In this document: positions 8,693 to 16,721 of the stretch, one piece after another
Layout: each line of letters starts with the position of its first letter
How positions within the stretch are numbered: position 1 is the first letter of the stretch
Assembly: GCF_009451885.1 (NCBI RefSeq)
Contig: NZ_WIAO01000016.1
Span: forward strand, 1 to 64,000
Reading direction: 5' to 3'
Origin: Glycomyces albidus
GTDB lineage: Bacteria > Actinomycetota > Actinomycetes > Mycobacteriales > Micromonosporaceae
Length of the DNA: 64,000 bases
Notes under the pieces: model-generated
The model's database searches: none
What the model was told of the DNA's origin: nothing
The model's input: the letters and a program-made list of their open reading frames with translations, nothing else
Position numbers and translations under genes: made by a program

Positions 8693-8710
8693 CGGAATGA
8701 TCCATTCCAA
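8693..8710. promoter_or_regulatory. operator-like site II overlapping the -35 of the NmrA-like gene
   Basis: CGGAATGATCCATTCC contains a perfect 6-3-6 palindrome (GGAATG-ATC-CATTCC) and overlaps the minus-strand -35 TTGGAA (8705-8710). That hexamer sits 18 bp from the -10 TAAGAT. Sites I and II bracket the promoter, a classic repressor layout. Confidence 0.55.
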
Positions 8711-9189
8711 TAGGCGGGCGAGATTTTCTGAGAATGCAGAGACCCCGCTGCTCAGGGGAGGTGCCGACGGGTCTCCAGCTCCGGATTCCGGCCCGCCGGG
8801 CTGGCACGGTCGCGGAGAGGCGGCGGACTGGGCAGGGCCTCCGGGGCGAGTCGGCGCGGATTGGCCTGGCCGGATCCGGCCCCCGGGGTCGGGCGTGTCG
8901 GTTCACAGGCGCCCCCGGTTTCAAAGGTGCCCGGTGGGGGCGACATTCCATTGGGACGCGGCGGCGGATTGGCGGCGAGCCGGTGGGCGGTGCGCGTCGA
9001 CGCGCGCGTGCTCGGCCTGAACGTGAACGTCCATCCCCAGTCCCCACCCACCCACCCACTCGGGGAGAAGACAGGTGCGAGGTTCGCGCGCGGGTCCGAC
9101 AGTCCCCGGTGTCAACCCCGGGCCGGCGGCCGAGGTTCAGCCATTCGAGTGGACTCGAGAAGTTCGAGTGCGCCGGAGGCGGTGCACGG
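8711..9189. other. intergenic region with dispersed repeat copy B
   Basis: No gene is supported in these 480 bases. The stretch 9029-9130 is a diverged copy of the repeat at 4812-4893, with the same CCATCCC-AG-CCCCACCC and AGGTGCGA blocks in the same order. The rest is GC-rich sequence without a recognisable signal. Confidence 0.5.
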
Positions 9190-9864
9190 TCAGGACTCGC
9201 GGGGGTCGCCTGCGGTGACCAGGCCGGTCTCGTAGGCGCAGATGACGGCCTGGGCGCGGTCGCGGAGGTTGAGCTTCGCGAAGACCTTGCCCACGTGCGT
9301 CTTCACGGTCTGCTCCGAGACGAACAGGGCCGCCGCGATCTCGGGATTCGACAGGCCGCGCGCGATGAGGCGCAGGACCTCCTCCTCGCGCGGCGTGAGC
9401 GCGTCCAGACGCGACGAGCGGCGCAGGGCCGGCCGGGACTTGAAGCACTCCTCGATGAGCCGCCGCGTCACCGACGGCGCGAGGAGCGCGTCCCCCGCCG
9501 CGACCACCCGGACCGCCGCGATCAGGTCGCCGGGCGGGGCGTCCTTGAGAAGGAACCCGCTGGCGCCCATGCGGAGCGCCTCGTAGACGTAGTCGTCGAT
9601 GTCGAACGTCGTGAGCATCAGCACCCGCGGCCGCCGCTCCGCCGGCGCGGACAGGATCCGCTTCGACGCCTCAAGTCCGTCCATAGTGGGCATGCGAACG
9701 TCCATGAGCACCACGTCCGGACGCAGCCGGGTCGTCTCGGTGACCGCGGCGACCCCGTCCGGGGCGTCGCCGACGACGTCGATGTCCTCCTGCGCGTTCA
9801 GGAGCGCCGCGAACCCGGCACGGACCATGGCCTGGTCGTCGGCGATGAGCACCTTGATCGTCAC
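9190..9864 (-). CDS. NarL/FixJ-family response regulator
   Basis: A two-domain transcription factor of 224 aa. The receiver domain (1-120) has the acidic pair in IADDQ, the phospho-acceptor Asp in DVVLMDVRMP, and the conserved Lys in FLLKDA. The LuxR-type helix-turn-helix (155-210) has LTPREEEVLRLIARGLSNPEIA and VSEQTVKTHVGKVFAKLNLRDR. It is encoded with a 4-bp ATGA overlap after its kinase, so the two are translationally coupled. Targets are unknown; the divergent DUF998 gene at 11309 is the nearest candidate. Confidence 0.95.
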   Translation of the reverse strand: MTIKVLIADDQAMVRAGFAALLNAQEDIDVVGDAPDGVAAVTETTRLRPDVVLMDVRMPTMDGLEASKRILSAPAERRPRVLMLTTFDIDDYVYEALRMGASGFLLKDAPPGDLIAAVRVVAAGDALLAPSVTRRLIEECFKSRPALRRSSRLDALTPREEEVLRLIARGLSNPEIAAALFVSEQTVKTHVGKVFAKLNLRDRAQAVICAYETGLVTAGDPRES

Positions 9865-11165
9865 GCGGACTCCTCTGCGGTCGAACGGATCGGCAGCACC
9901 GCGCGGACGCGGAAACCGCCCTCGGGCGTCGGCCCGGTCTCGAGGTCCCCGCCGTCGAGGGCGACGCGCTCCCGCATGCCGACCAGACCCAGTCCCGAAC
10001 CGTCACGGCTCGACGCGGCCGGGCCGCCGGGCGGCGGCCCGTTCACCACCGTAACCACCACCGACCCCTCCTCGGCGGCGACCGACGCGTCCACATGCGC
10101 GCCCGGCGCATGCCGGACCACATTGCTCAACGCCTCCTGGACCACCCGGAACACCGTGAGCGCCACCGTCTCCGGCAGCTCCGCGGGCAGGTCGCCGACC
10201 ACCAGGTCCACGGGCGTCCCGGCCCGGACCACCGACTCGGCCAACCCCTGCAGCGCCTCGGGCCCCGGCTGCGGCTCGCGCGCACCCGCCTCGTCCTCGC
10301 TCCGCAGCACCCCGAGCAGCCGCCGCATCTCCGCCAGCGACTCGCGCGCCTGGTCGCTGATCGACCGGAACTCCGCCCGCGCGTCCTCGCCCAACCCCGC
10401 GAGCCGGTACTCCGCCGTCGAGGACTGGACCGCGATCACCGACATGTGGTGCGCGACGATGTCGTGCAGCTCCCGCGCGATCCTGGTCCGCTCCTCCAGG
10501 AGCCGGCGGCGCTGGCGCTCGTCCTCGGCGACCCGCTCCTCCTCGGCGACGCGGGCGCGGCCCTGCCGCCAGATGCGGACCGTCAACCCGACGAGGAGCG
10601 CGAACGCCCCGAGCAGCGTCCCGAGCAGCAGGTTCTCGGTGCCGGGGTTGTCGTTCGCGAAAGCGTTGTACGAGATCGGGATCCGCCCGGAGTTCACACC
10701 CCACACCACCCAGCTCCCGATCGCCGCGTAGCCGAGCCAGGCGAGGGCGCCGAGCCAGATCGGGCGGTCGCGGCCGAGCGCGAAGAACACCACGAGCAGC
10801 GCGAACAGGCTCGGGACGGTCAGCGGCCAAGGCTCCCAGCCGTCCACGTCACCGAACGAGACGGTGGCCGCGAGCACCCCCATGACCACCAGCCACGCCG
10901 CGAACGGCCGGAACCGCGCCAGCAGCACCGCCCCGCCCGTGGCCGCGGCGAACAGGAACGGCGAACCCACCTCGTAGTTCGTGCGCAGGATCTGGTTCTG
11001 AATCCCATAGAGCGCCAGCGCGAACGGCACCGACCCTGGGCCGACGAGCGCGAGCACCGACCGGAACCGCCAGCGCCACGTGCCGGAGCCGACCGGTCCG
11101 ACCGGGATCAGGTAGCTGATCACCCGGCGGACGGCTGGCGCTCTCGGTGCGGTCTCGGCGGTCAC
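9861..11165 (-). CDS. membrane sensor histidine kinase, NarL-partner (HisKA_3) type
   Basis: A 434-aa kinase. Residues 20-200 contain about five or six membrane helices in pairs, with no obvious extracellular sensor domain, as in actinomycete DesK-like kinases. The dimerisation/phospho-acceptor box is RTRIARELHDIVAHHMSVI, with the His in RELHD. The HATPase domain has VVQEALSNVVRHA (N box) and DGSGLGLVGMRERV (G box). The GTG at 11165 was chosen: an in-frame start further upstream would add an arginine-rich non-coding-like leader. It overlaps the downstream response regulator by 4 bp. Confidence 0.92.
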   Translation of the reverse strand: MTAETAPRAPAVRRVISYLIPVGPVGSGTWRWRFRSVLALVGPGSVPFALALYGIQNQILRTNYEVGSPFLFAAATGGAVLLARFRPFAAWLVVMGVLAATVSFGDVDGWEPWPLTVPSLFALLVVFFALGRDRPIWLGALAWLGYAAIGSWVVWGVNSGRIPISYNAFANDNPGTENLLLGTLLGAFALLVGLTVRIWRQGRARVAEEERVAEDERQRRRLLEERTRIARELHDIVAHHMSVIAVQSSTAEYRLAGLGEDARAEFRSISDQARESLAEMRRLLGVLRSEDEAGAREPQPGPEALQGLAESVVRAGTPVDLVVGDLPAELPETVALTVFRVVQEALSNVVRHAPGAHVDASVAAEEGSVVVTVVNGPPPGGPAASSRDGSGLGLVGMRERVALDGGDLETGPTPEGGFRVRAVLPIRSTAEESA

Positions 11166-11308
11166 GGGACTACCGTATGCCGCTCGGGACCTGCGCGTCC
11201 TCACTCCCGGGTACGGCATCGAAGGGGCCGTCTCACCCCTGGGTATGAGGCCGGATTCCACGCCTCGGCTTGAGGGAAGTGGACTTCCCGGAACCTACCG
11301 TTCGCCGC

Positions 11309-12022
11309 ATGTTTCGAGACTTCTTCCGAAGCCGCGCAGCCGAAGTGACCGCCATGTCGGGGGTCGCCGCCTCCCAGGCCGGCTTCGCGGTGATGCATCT
11401 GACCCAGTCCGACGTGGTCGACCCGGTCGCGATCCCGGTGTCGAGCTACGCCGTCACCTGGCCCGGGGTCGTCCTGTTCCCGGCGTCCGTCCTGGCGCTC
11501 GCGGCGGCGTGCGCGGTCCTGGCCGGGCGCGGCGTGGGGCTGGCCCGCGAGGGCTTCATCCGGTTCCTGCTCGGCGCCACCGCGGTCATGCTGTTCTGTG
11601 CCGCGGTGTTCCGCACCGGGACGCCCGAGTCGGGCCTCACCTGGTGGGCGCAGATCCACCGCTACACGGCCGGCGCGGCATTCGTGCTGCTCACCGTGGT
11701 CGCCGCGCTGTGCGCGGTGCGGATGCGGCAGGCCGGCGCGCCCGCGTGGGTGCGGCACGGCACCTGGTGGGCGACCGCACTGTCGGCGCTGACGTTCCTG
11801 ACCACGACCGTGAACACGTTCCTGCCGGGCTTCCTCGACGGCGGCGACTGGCGCGGCATCCCGCAACGGGTCCTCCTGGTGGTCCTGTCGATGCTGCTGT
11901 GGTTCCTGGTGGCGAACTCGATCCGCGCCGCGGTCCGGGCGCCCGCGGCCCCGCCCGCCCCGGCCATGGATCCCGCTCCGGTTCCCGAGCCGGTGCGCGC
12001 GTTCGCGGCGGTCCGGTCGTGA
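11309..12022 (+). CDS. DUF998-type integral membrane protein
   Basis: The protein has six or so transmembrane helices and the DUF998 layout. A helix ends in QSDVVDPVAIPVSSYAVTWPG, a loop carries FRTGTPESGLTWWAQIHRYTAG, and an Arg/His-rich cytosolic turn lies between helices 4 and 5. Residues 205-237 form a Pro/Ala-rich tail. Function of the family is not established. ATG 11309 is used because an upstream in-frame TTG at 11270 has no better ribosome site. It is divergent from the two-component system, with 143 bp between, so it may be its target. Confidence 0.75.
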   Translation: MFRDFFRSRAAEVTAMSGVAASQAGFAVMHLTQSDVVDPVAIPVSSYAVTWPGVVLFPASVLALAAACAVLAGRGVGLAREGFIRFLLGATAVMLFCAAVFRTGTPESGLTWWAQIHRYTAGAAFVLLTVVAALCAVRMRQAGAPAWVRHGTWWATALSALTFLTTTVNTFLPGFLDGGDWRGIPQRVLLVVLSMLLWFLVANSIRAAVRAPAAPPAPAMDPAPVPEPVRAFAAVRS

Positions 12023-12186
12023 ACGGCGCCGAGCGGCCCCGAACCGGCCGGCTCCGGGCCCGCCTCGCGCGGGCCCGGATGGCCCTGGGCGGCTGCCGCG
12101 AGCTGCGCCGGGCCCGGGAAGCGTTCTCGTTCTTCAGCGCCCCTGAGGATTCGCGGCCCGGCCCGTACTTCGGCAGCTGGCTATAG
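12019..12186 (+). CDS. possible small basic protein, 55 aa
   Basis: A GTG start overlaps the stop of the DUF998 gene (GTGA), and the frame runs 55 codons to a TAG. The product would be Arg-rich with a hydrophobic, Phe-containing end (AFSFFSAPEDSRPGPYFGSWL). The coupling suggests translation. Against it, a strong hairpin (CGGGCCCGC / GCGGGCCCG, 12055-12077) inside may instead be the terminator of the upstream gene. Confidence 0.3.
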   Translation: MNGAERPRTGRLRARLARARMALGGCRELRRAREAFSFFSAPEDSRPGPYFGSWL

Positions 12187-12194
12187 TCGCGGGT

Positions 12195-12908
12195 ATGGAC
12201 GCATCCTCGCCCCGACCGCCACTCTCGATCGCGCTCGCCCAACCGGACCTGCGCCCAGGGGACGTCGAGGCCAACGCCGCCGCGCACGCGGAGGCGATCC
12301 GCGCCGCCGGGGCCCGGCTCGTGGTCTTCCCCGAACTGTCGCTGTCGTCGTACGCGATGAGCGCGCCGACGGTGTCCCTCGACGACCCCGCGCTGGCGGT
12401 GGTCGTGGACGCGTGCGCCGAGACCGGGTCGGTGGCGCTCGCGGGCGCGCCGCTCGTGGAGGACGGGCGCGAGCGCATCTCGATGGTGCGGTTCGACGGG
12501 GAGGGCTTCGCGCCGGTGTACCGCAAGATGTTCCCGGGCGAGTCCGAGCAGGGCCGCTTCGCGGCGGGGGACTGCGTGGTCGTGCTGGAGCTCGACGGGT
12601 GGCGGCTGGGATTGGCGATCTGCCGGGACAGCAAGCTGGACGCGCACATCGAGGCGACCGCCGCGCTCGGCATCGACGCGTACGTCGGCGGGAACCTGCA
12701 CGACGCGGAAGGCGCGGCGCGCCGCGACGCGCGGATGCCGAAGCTCGCTGCCGAGTACGGGATCTGGGTCGCGATGAGCTGCTTCGCCGGTCCGGGCAGC
12801 GACTACCCGGACGCTTCGGGCGGCTCGGCGGTGTGGGCGCCGGACGGCTCCCTCGCGGCCCAGGCCGACGACCGGCCGGGCCGGATCGTGCGAGCGACGC
12901 TGAGCTGA
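12195..12908 (+). CDS. carbon-nitrogen hydrolase (nitrilase superfamily)
   Basis: A compact 237-aa amidase-type enzyme with the complete catalytic triad: Glu47 in VFPELSLSSY, Lys111 in VYRKMFPGE and Cys143 in GLAICRDSK. The family hydrolyses amides or nitriles in the cytosol through a cysteine thioester; the substrate cannot be read from sequence. It ends with the usual ASGGSAVWAPDGSLAAQ strand pair. The ATG lies eight nt after the preceding small ORF, so it may share that transcript. Confidence 0.9.
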   Translation: MDASSPRPPLSIALAQPDLRPGDVEANAAAHAEAIRAAGARLVVFPELSLSSYAMSAPTVSLDDPALAVVVDACAETGSVALAGAPLVEDGRERISMVRFDGEGFAPVYRKMFPGESEQGRFAAGDCVVVLELDGWRLGLAICRDSKLDAHIEATAALGIDAYVGGNLHDAEGAARRDARMPKLAAEYGIWVAMSCFAGPGSDYPDASGGSAVWAPDGSLAAQADDRPGRIVRATLS

Positions 12909-13111
12909 CCGTTCATCCGGAACGGCTGCGCGTTTGCGGGCCGCAGGCGGCTCCGACCCCCGACTCCCCGATGCGGCGCGTCGCGGCATGTCGGTCGGCC
13001 CGGCGATGTGCCATATGTCGACCTGCGACCGGAACGTGTCGTCGATCCGACACGGCGCCCCGGTCCGGCTCGCGATACTCGGTGGGTGCCGCGTCCCCAA
13101 GGGAGTCACCC

Positions 13112-13861
13112 ATGTCCTCCGTCGATGAGTTCAGCGCCGCCGTAGGCAACGCCGCTTCGACCGCCGAATCCGTGATCGCCGCGATCAACGCCGCCAAAGC
13201 CAACGGCGACGAGCTCGTCGGCGCGATCGAGAACGCCGGCGCCGAAGGCTCGGCCGCCCGGGCGCGGGCGATCGGAGCACGACTCGAATCCGAAGCCGCC
13301 GCGATCGCCCTGCAACTCAAAGACGTCCTGGACGAGATCCGCGAACAGGCCCACGGACTGCGCGAGGCGTTAACCGGCGCCCTGCGCGGATCCGGCGTCC
13401 ACCGGCCGGTCTCGGGCGCCGCGAACCTGCCGCCGCCGCGATTCGACGCCCGCCGCGTCCACGGCTCGATGCCCGGCTTCGAGCGCAGACGCGGGCACCA
13501 GCCGCGCACGCACGCGGTCCTCCATTCCGGTGACGGCACCCGCCTGGAGTTCACCAGCGGAGACGACGAGTCCACGCCCCGCATCCGCGAGCACATGTGG
13601 CAGCACACCGGGCCGGTGAGGCCGCCGAACGGGTTCTGGTCCGAGTCGCACGCCGAACTGAAGGCGGCGCTCGCCATGAGCGACAAGGACATCAAGCGTG
13701 CAGACCTCGTCATCAACAACCCCGGCGGGCCGTGCGAAGGCCGTCTGGGCTGCGACGGACTCCTGGCAAAGTACCTCCAGCCCGGCTCCTCGCTCACGGT
13801 CCACTGGCGAAACGCGAACGGATCGATGAGCTCGAAAACGTATACCGGAACGCTACGATGA
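13112..13861 (+). CDS. polymorphic toxin with DddA-like (SCP1.201-type) deaminase domain
   Basis: A 249-aa two-part protein. Residues 1-90 form an Ala/Glu-rich helical domain without signal peptide, of the kind that precedes toxins in actinomycete contact-dependent systems. A basic linker follows (about 95-145). The carboxy-terminal deaminase has the zinc site of the SCP1.201/DddA family: His180-Ala-Glu182 in SESHAEL and Cys208/Cys214 in NNPGGPCEGRLGCD, followed by LLAKYLQPGSSLTVHW. Studied DddA members deaminate cytosine in double-stranded DNA; whether this one prefers DNA, ssDNA or RNA is unknown. AAGGGAG lies 6 nt before the ATG. An immunity-like gene follows 16 nt downstream. No secretion machinery is seen nearby. 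Confidence 0.88.
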   Translation: MSSVDEFSAAVGNAASTAESVIAAINAAKANGDELVGAIENAGAEGSAARARAIGARLESEAAAIALQLKDVLDEIREQAHGLREALTGALRGSGVHRPVSGAANLPPPRFDARRVHGSMPGFERRRGHQPRTHAVLHSGDGTRLEFTSGDDESTPRIREHMWQHTGPVRPPNGFWSESHAELKAALAMSDKDIKRADLVINNPGGPCEGRLGCDGLLAKYLQPGSSLTVHWRNANGSMSSKTYTGTLR

Positions 13862-13877
13862 CGCCGAGGAGGCAGAT

Positions 13878-14291
13878 GTGAGCGTGCGCGCGTACTACAA
13901 ACCGGGGCATTCCGACACCCCGGTGATCGCCTCGACCGCCGAGGAGCTCGATCGCGTCATCGACGATCTGCTGAAGCAGCCGTACGAGTTCAGCATGGCC
14001 AACCTCTACATCGCCGAACGCGAGAGCGAGAACCCGGTCGTCGAACTCTCCATCGGCGTCGACCCCGACCGCGGCGTCGGCGGCCTCCAGTACCTCCACG
14101 GGAGCGACGGCCGATGGTTCTCCAAGGGCCGGTTGAGCACCTATGACGAGGTCGTCTACTGCTACTACGGGAACGGCTGCACCTACCCGCGCGACTCGGA
14201 GCTGCCCCTCGACGCGATCCGCGCCGCCGCCGCCCAATTCCTGCACACCGGGGGCGCCCGACCCGACTCGGTCACCTGGCAGCCGGCCTGA
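13878..14291 (+). CDS. Imm1-like immunity protein
   Basis: A 137-aa acidic protein immediately after the deaminase toxin, starting at GTG with GAGGAGG 5 nt upstream. Its features fit the Imm1 family typically paired with SCP1.201-type deaminases: an amino-terminal strand ending YYKPGHSDTPVIASTAEELDRVIDDLL, a central SIGVDPDRGVGGLQYLHG, and YYGNGCTYPRDSELPLDAIRAAAAQFL near the end. It would bind and block the toxin in the producer cell. Family assignment rests on these motifs and on position. Confidence 0.85.
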   Translation: MSVRAYYKPGHSDTPVIASTAEELDRVIDDLLKQPYEFSMANLYIAERESENPVVELSIGVDPDRGVGGLQYLHGSDGRWFSKGRLSTYDEVVYCYYGNGCTYPRDSELPLDAIRAAAAQFLHTGGARPDSVTWQPA

Positions 14292-14318
14292 ACCGGGCGC
14301 CGAAGACGACGCGTCGGA

Positions 14319-14347
14319 GGCCGGCCGACCCCCCGGATCGGCCGGCC
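14319..14347. terminator. bidirectional terminator between convergent genes
   Basis: GGCCGGCCGA-(9 nt)-TCGGCCGGCC is a perfect 10-bp stem lying between the immunity gene and the convergent serine hydrolase gene. Confidence 0.7.
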
Positions 14348-14414
14348 CGCGGTCAGTGCACCCAAGGCAGGTCCCGACACCCGCGGCTCGCGCCCGGCTT
14401 CGCGACCGCCGAGG

Positions 14415-15605
14415 TCACTGCTCGCCGCAGAGGGCGTGCTCGATGAGATCGTTCGTGCGGAGGTTCTGGCCCACGGCCGACTCGAACGAGTCCCGCAGCT
14501 GCGCCGAACTGAACACCGTCACACTGTGCTCGCCGTCCGCGGTCGTGGCGGCGCGCGTCATCGCGCCGATGACGTCGCCGCCGGCGACCCACAGCCCCTC
14601 GCCGCAGTCGTCGAAGCCGAGCCGGAAGACGCCCAGACCGTAGGAGACGCCGCCCGGCCAGATCAGCTCGTAGCCCTCGCCGGTCACGGGGACTGTCTGC
14701 TGCATCCCGCTCATCTCCGCGGGTTCGAGGAGACCGCCGCCGATGAGCGCCCGCATGAAGCGGTCGACGTCAGCGGTGGTGGAGACCAGGCCGCCGGAGG
14801 CGTCGTGGTCGATGTACTCGGTGACGTTCACCAGGTCGCCGCCCGGTTTGAACCGGTGGTAGAGCTCGGCGTGCGGCTCGGGCATCTGCGAGGCGAAGCC
14901 GGCCCAGAACGTGTCGTCCAGGTCCAGCGGGCGGACGATCCGGTCGTGCACGGCCTTGGCCCAGTGGTGTCCGGTGGCCTCCTCGATGATCATGCCGAGC
15001 AGGATGTAGCCGGGGTTCGAGTACGACCAGCCCTCGCCGGGCTCGTCGAACACCGGACCGGTCGCGAGCGCGGCCTCGACGGTCTCCATCGGGTCGGCGA
15101 TGTCGAAGCGGGTCTGCTGGAAGTACTCCTCGGTGCCCAGCTCGGGCGGGTCGGCGTAGTCGGGCAGGCCGCTGGTGTGCTGGAGCAGGTGGCGGATCGT
15201 GATCTCGCCGCCGTCGATGCCTTCGGCTTGAACGACGCCGGGGAGCCAGTCCTCGGCGGTGTCGTCGAGGGAGAGCACGCCTTCCCCGGCGAGCTGGAGG
15301 ACGACCGTCGCGACGAAGGTCTTGGTGACGCTGCCGATCCGCATCAGGCCCTCGTCGTCCACGGGCGCTCCGGTGTCGATGTCCGCCACGCCGCTGGTGA
15401 CGGCTCGCGTGCCGCCGTCGTCGCCGGTGACGCGGGCCTGCACGCCGGTCACGCCGAACGCCACGATGGCGTCGGCGTCGGCTTGGAGCCGATCCCGGGC
15501 CGGACCCTCCTCGGCCGTGCTCGGCCACGCGAGGACCATCGAGGCCGCGGCGGCGGCCGCCGCTGTGACGGCGGCTCCCGTGACGGTGAGTCGTCTGCGC
15601 TGCAT
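14415..15605 (-). CDS. exported serine hydrolase, beta-lactamase/DD-peptidase fold
   Basis: A 396-aa class C beta-lactamase-like enzyme resembling Streptomyces R61 DD-carboxypeptidase. It has a signal peptide (MQRRR, Ala-rich core, about residue 31). Active-site motifs are SVTK (Ser-x-x-Lys, in RIGSVTKTFVA), the Tyr-Ser-Asn of WSYSNPGY and a late HxG-like region near WVAGGDVIG. The HTSGLPDY block is typical of the family. It would act outside the membrane on peptidoglycan or a small ester/amide. A monocistronic gene, convergent with the immunity gene. Confidence 0.9.
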   Translation of the reverse strand: MQRRRLTVTGAAVTAAAAAAASMVLAWPSTAEEGPARDRLQADADAIVAFGVTGVQARVTGDDGGTRAVTSGVADIDTGAPVDDEGLMRIGSVTKTFVATVVLQLAGEGVLSLDDTAEDWLPGVVQAEGIDGGEITIRHLLQHTSGLPDYADPPELGTEEYFQQTRFDIADPMETVEAALATGPVFDEPGEGWSYSNPGYILLGMIIEEATGHHWAKAVHDRIVRPLDLDDTFWAGFASQMPEPHAELYHRFKPGGDLVNVTEYIDHDASGGLVSTTADVDRFMRALIGGGLLEPAEMSGMQQTVPVTGEGYELIWPGGVSYGLGVFRLGFDDCGEGLWVAGGDVIGAMTRAATTADGEHSVTVFSSAQLRDSFESAVGQNLRTNDLIEHALCGEQ

Positions 15606-15999
15606 AGTGTTTCCTCTTCGCGGTGGTTTCCTCGACGGCGGTTCGATCGCCGTCCTGTACCGCCATGTTCGACGCGCGGGACCGTCCACCGCTTCGGCCG
15701 ACGAACGGAACACCGGAGCCGCGACCTCGGTCGAACGACCGACCGATGGGCGAAGCGTCTGGTCGATCCGTTCGAATCGGGGCCTTCCTCGGTACTTCGG
15801 GTGGCGCGCGATGAGCCGGTGTGCTTCCGCCTCGAAGACCGAACGGGCCGCGTTCGAAGGCCGGGCGGATGCGTGAGCGGACCGCATCGGATGTTGCCGT
15901 CGCATTGCCGTTTCCGCTTACGCCTGCGCAACGCGTCCCGCGATGTACTGGCACTGCCGGGCAGAACCCCTCCCGGCGTGCGTGAAAGGACGGACCGTT
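15606..15999. other. intergenic region between divergent genes
   Basis: About 390 bases separate the leftward serine hydrolase from the rightward membrane protein. The open frames here lack coding character. I see no palindrome or convincing promoter, only the GAAAGGA ribosome site (15984-15990) for the gene starting at 16000. Confidence 0.5.
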
Positions 16000-16362
16000 A
16001 TGGACGCATTCAAGTCAGCGGCGATGTGGGCGGCAGTCGTCGTCACCGCATCGTGCGGCGTGGTGCTGCTCGGCGGCGGCAAGGTGACGTCAGGAACGCT
16101 GCTCGTTGCTACGGCGTTCTTCCTCGCGCTCCCGGTCAGGCAACACCGGATCCCCCGATGGGTGAGCGTCGGACTGGTCTGTGTCGTACTCGCGCTGGTG
16201 GTCTGGAACATCTCCACCACCGAACTTCCGCCTCCTTCGAACGCAATGGTGGCGGGCTGCGCCGACGAGGTCGCTTTTACGTACACCCCAAGCGGTTTCA
16301 AGTTCCTGGACCAAGTGACCTACATCTTCAGCCAGTTCCTTGCTCAAGCGGCGCCGTCCTGA
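16000..16362 (+). CDS. small membrane protein, 120 aa, function unknown
   Basis: Two or three hydrophobic segments (MWAAVVVTASCGVVLLGG, LLVATAFFLALPV, VSVGLVCVVLALVVW) are followed by a roughly 50-residue extracytoplasmic tail with one Cys and aromatic residues (FTYTPSGFKFLDQVTYIFSQFL). The ATG at 16000 has GAAAGGA 9 nt upstream. I do not recognise the family. Codon use fits the host but is slightly less GC-rich than its neighbours. Confidence 0.65.
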   Translation: MDAFKSAAMWAAVVVTASCGVVLLGGGKVTSGTLLVATAFFLALPVRQHRIPRWVSVGLVCVVLALVVWNISTTELPPPSNAMVAGCADEVAFTYTPSGFKFLDQVTYIFSQFLAQAAPS

Positions 16363-16478
16363 GCGCACCTTGGGATGGGGGCCGCCTTGTACGTGAAGCT
16401 CCGGTGAACCCCTCGCGGCACGAGTCCGGGTTAGGCTGTCCGCACTCCTTCCCTCACCACCGGAGAGCCCTGCCCGCC

Positions 16479-16721
16479 ATGCCTCGCTCGATGCCCCCTG
16501 CCGTGCCTCCTTCGAGGTCTCCTCGCTCAGCGCCCTGGCGCTTCACGCTCCGCGAGGCGGGCGCGTTCGTGTTCTGGCTGTACATGTCCTGCGCTGCGCA
16601 GTTGCCGGTACTCGGACTGGCCGGGTGGGTCCAGAGCGAAGGGCCCTATTTGGGCGAGTTGATCCCGTCCAGCGTGTGCAAAGGCGAGCGGATCCTGTTC
16701 CGGCTCAAGGAGACCGGGTAG
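16479..16721 (+). CDS. small hydrophobic protein, 80 aa
   Basis: The predicted product has a Pro/Arg/Ser-rich start, one hydrophobic segment (AGAFVFWLYMSCAAQLPVLGLAGW) and a short polar end. Its stop TAG overlaps the GTG of the next gene (TAGTG), strong support for real, coupled translation. No family is recognised. A CGGAGAG sequence lies about 12 nt before the ATG. Confidence 0.5.
   Translation: MPRSMPPAVPPSRSPRSAPWRFTLREAGAFVFWLYMSCAAQLPVLGLAGWVQSEGPYLGELIPSSVCKGERILFRLKETG

Noticed and set aside
15259-15876. Plus-strand open frame overlapping the start of the serine hydrolase gene
   Set aside because: Antisense to the signal peptide and catalytic region of a well-supported gene; no ribosome site.
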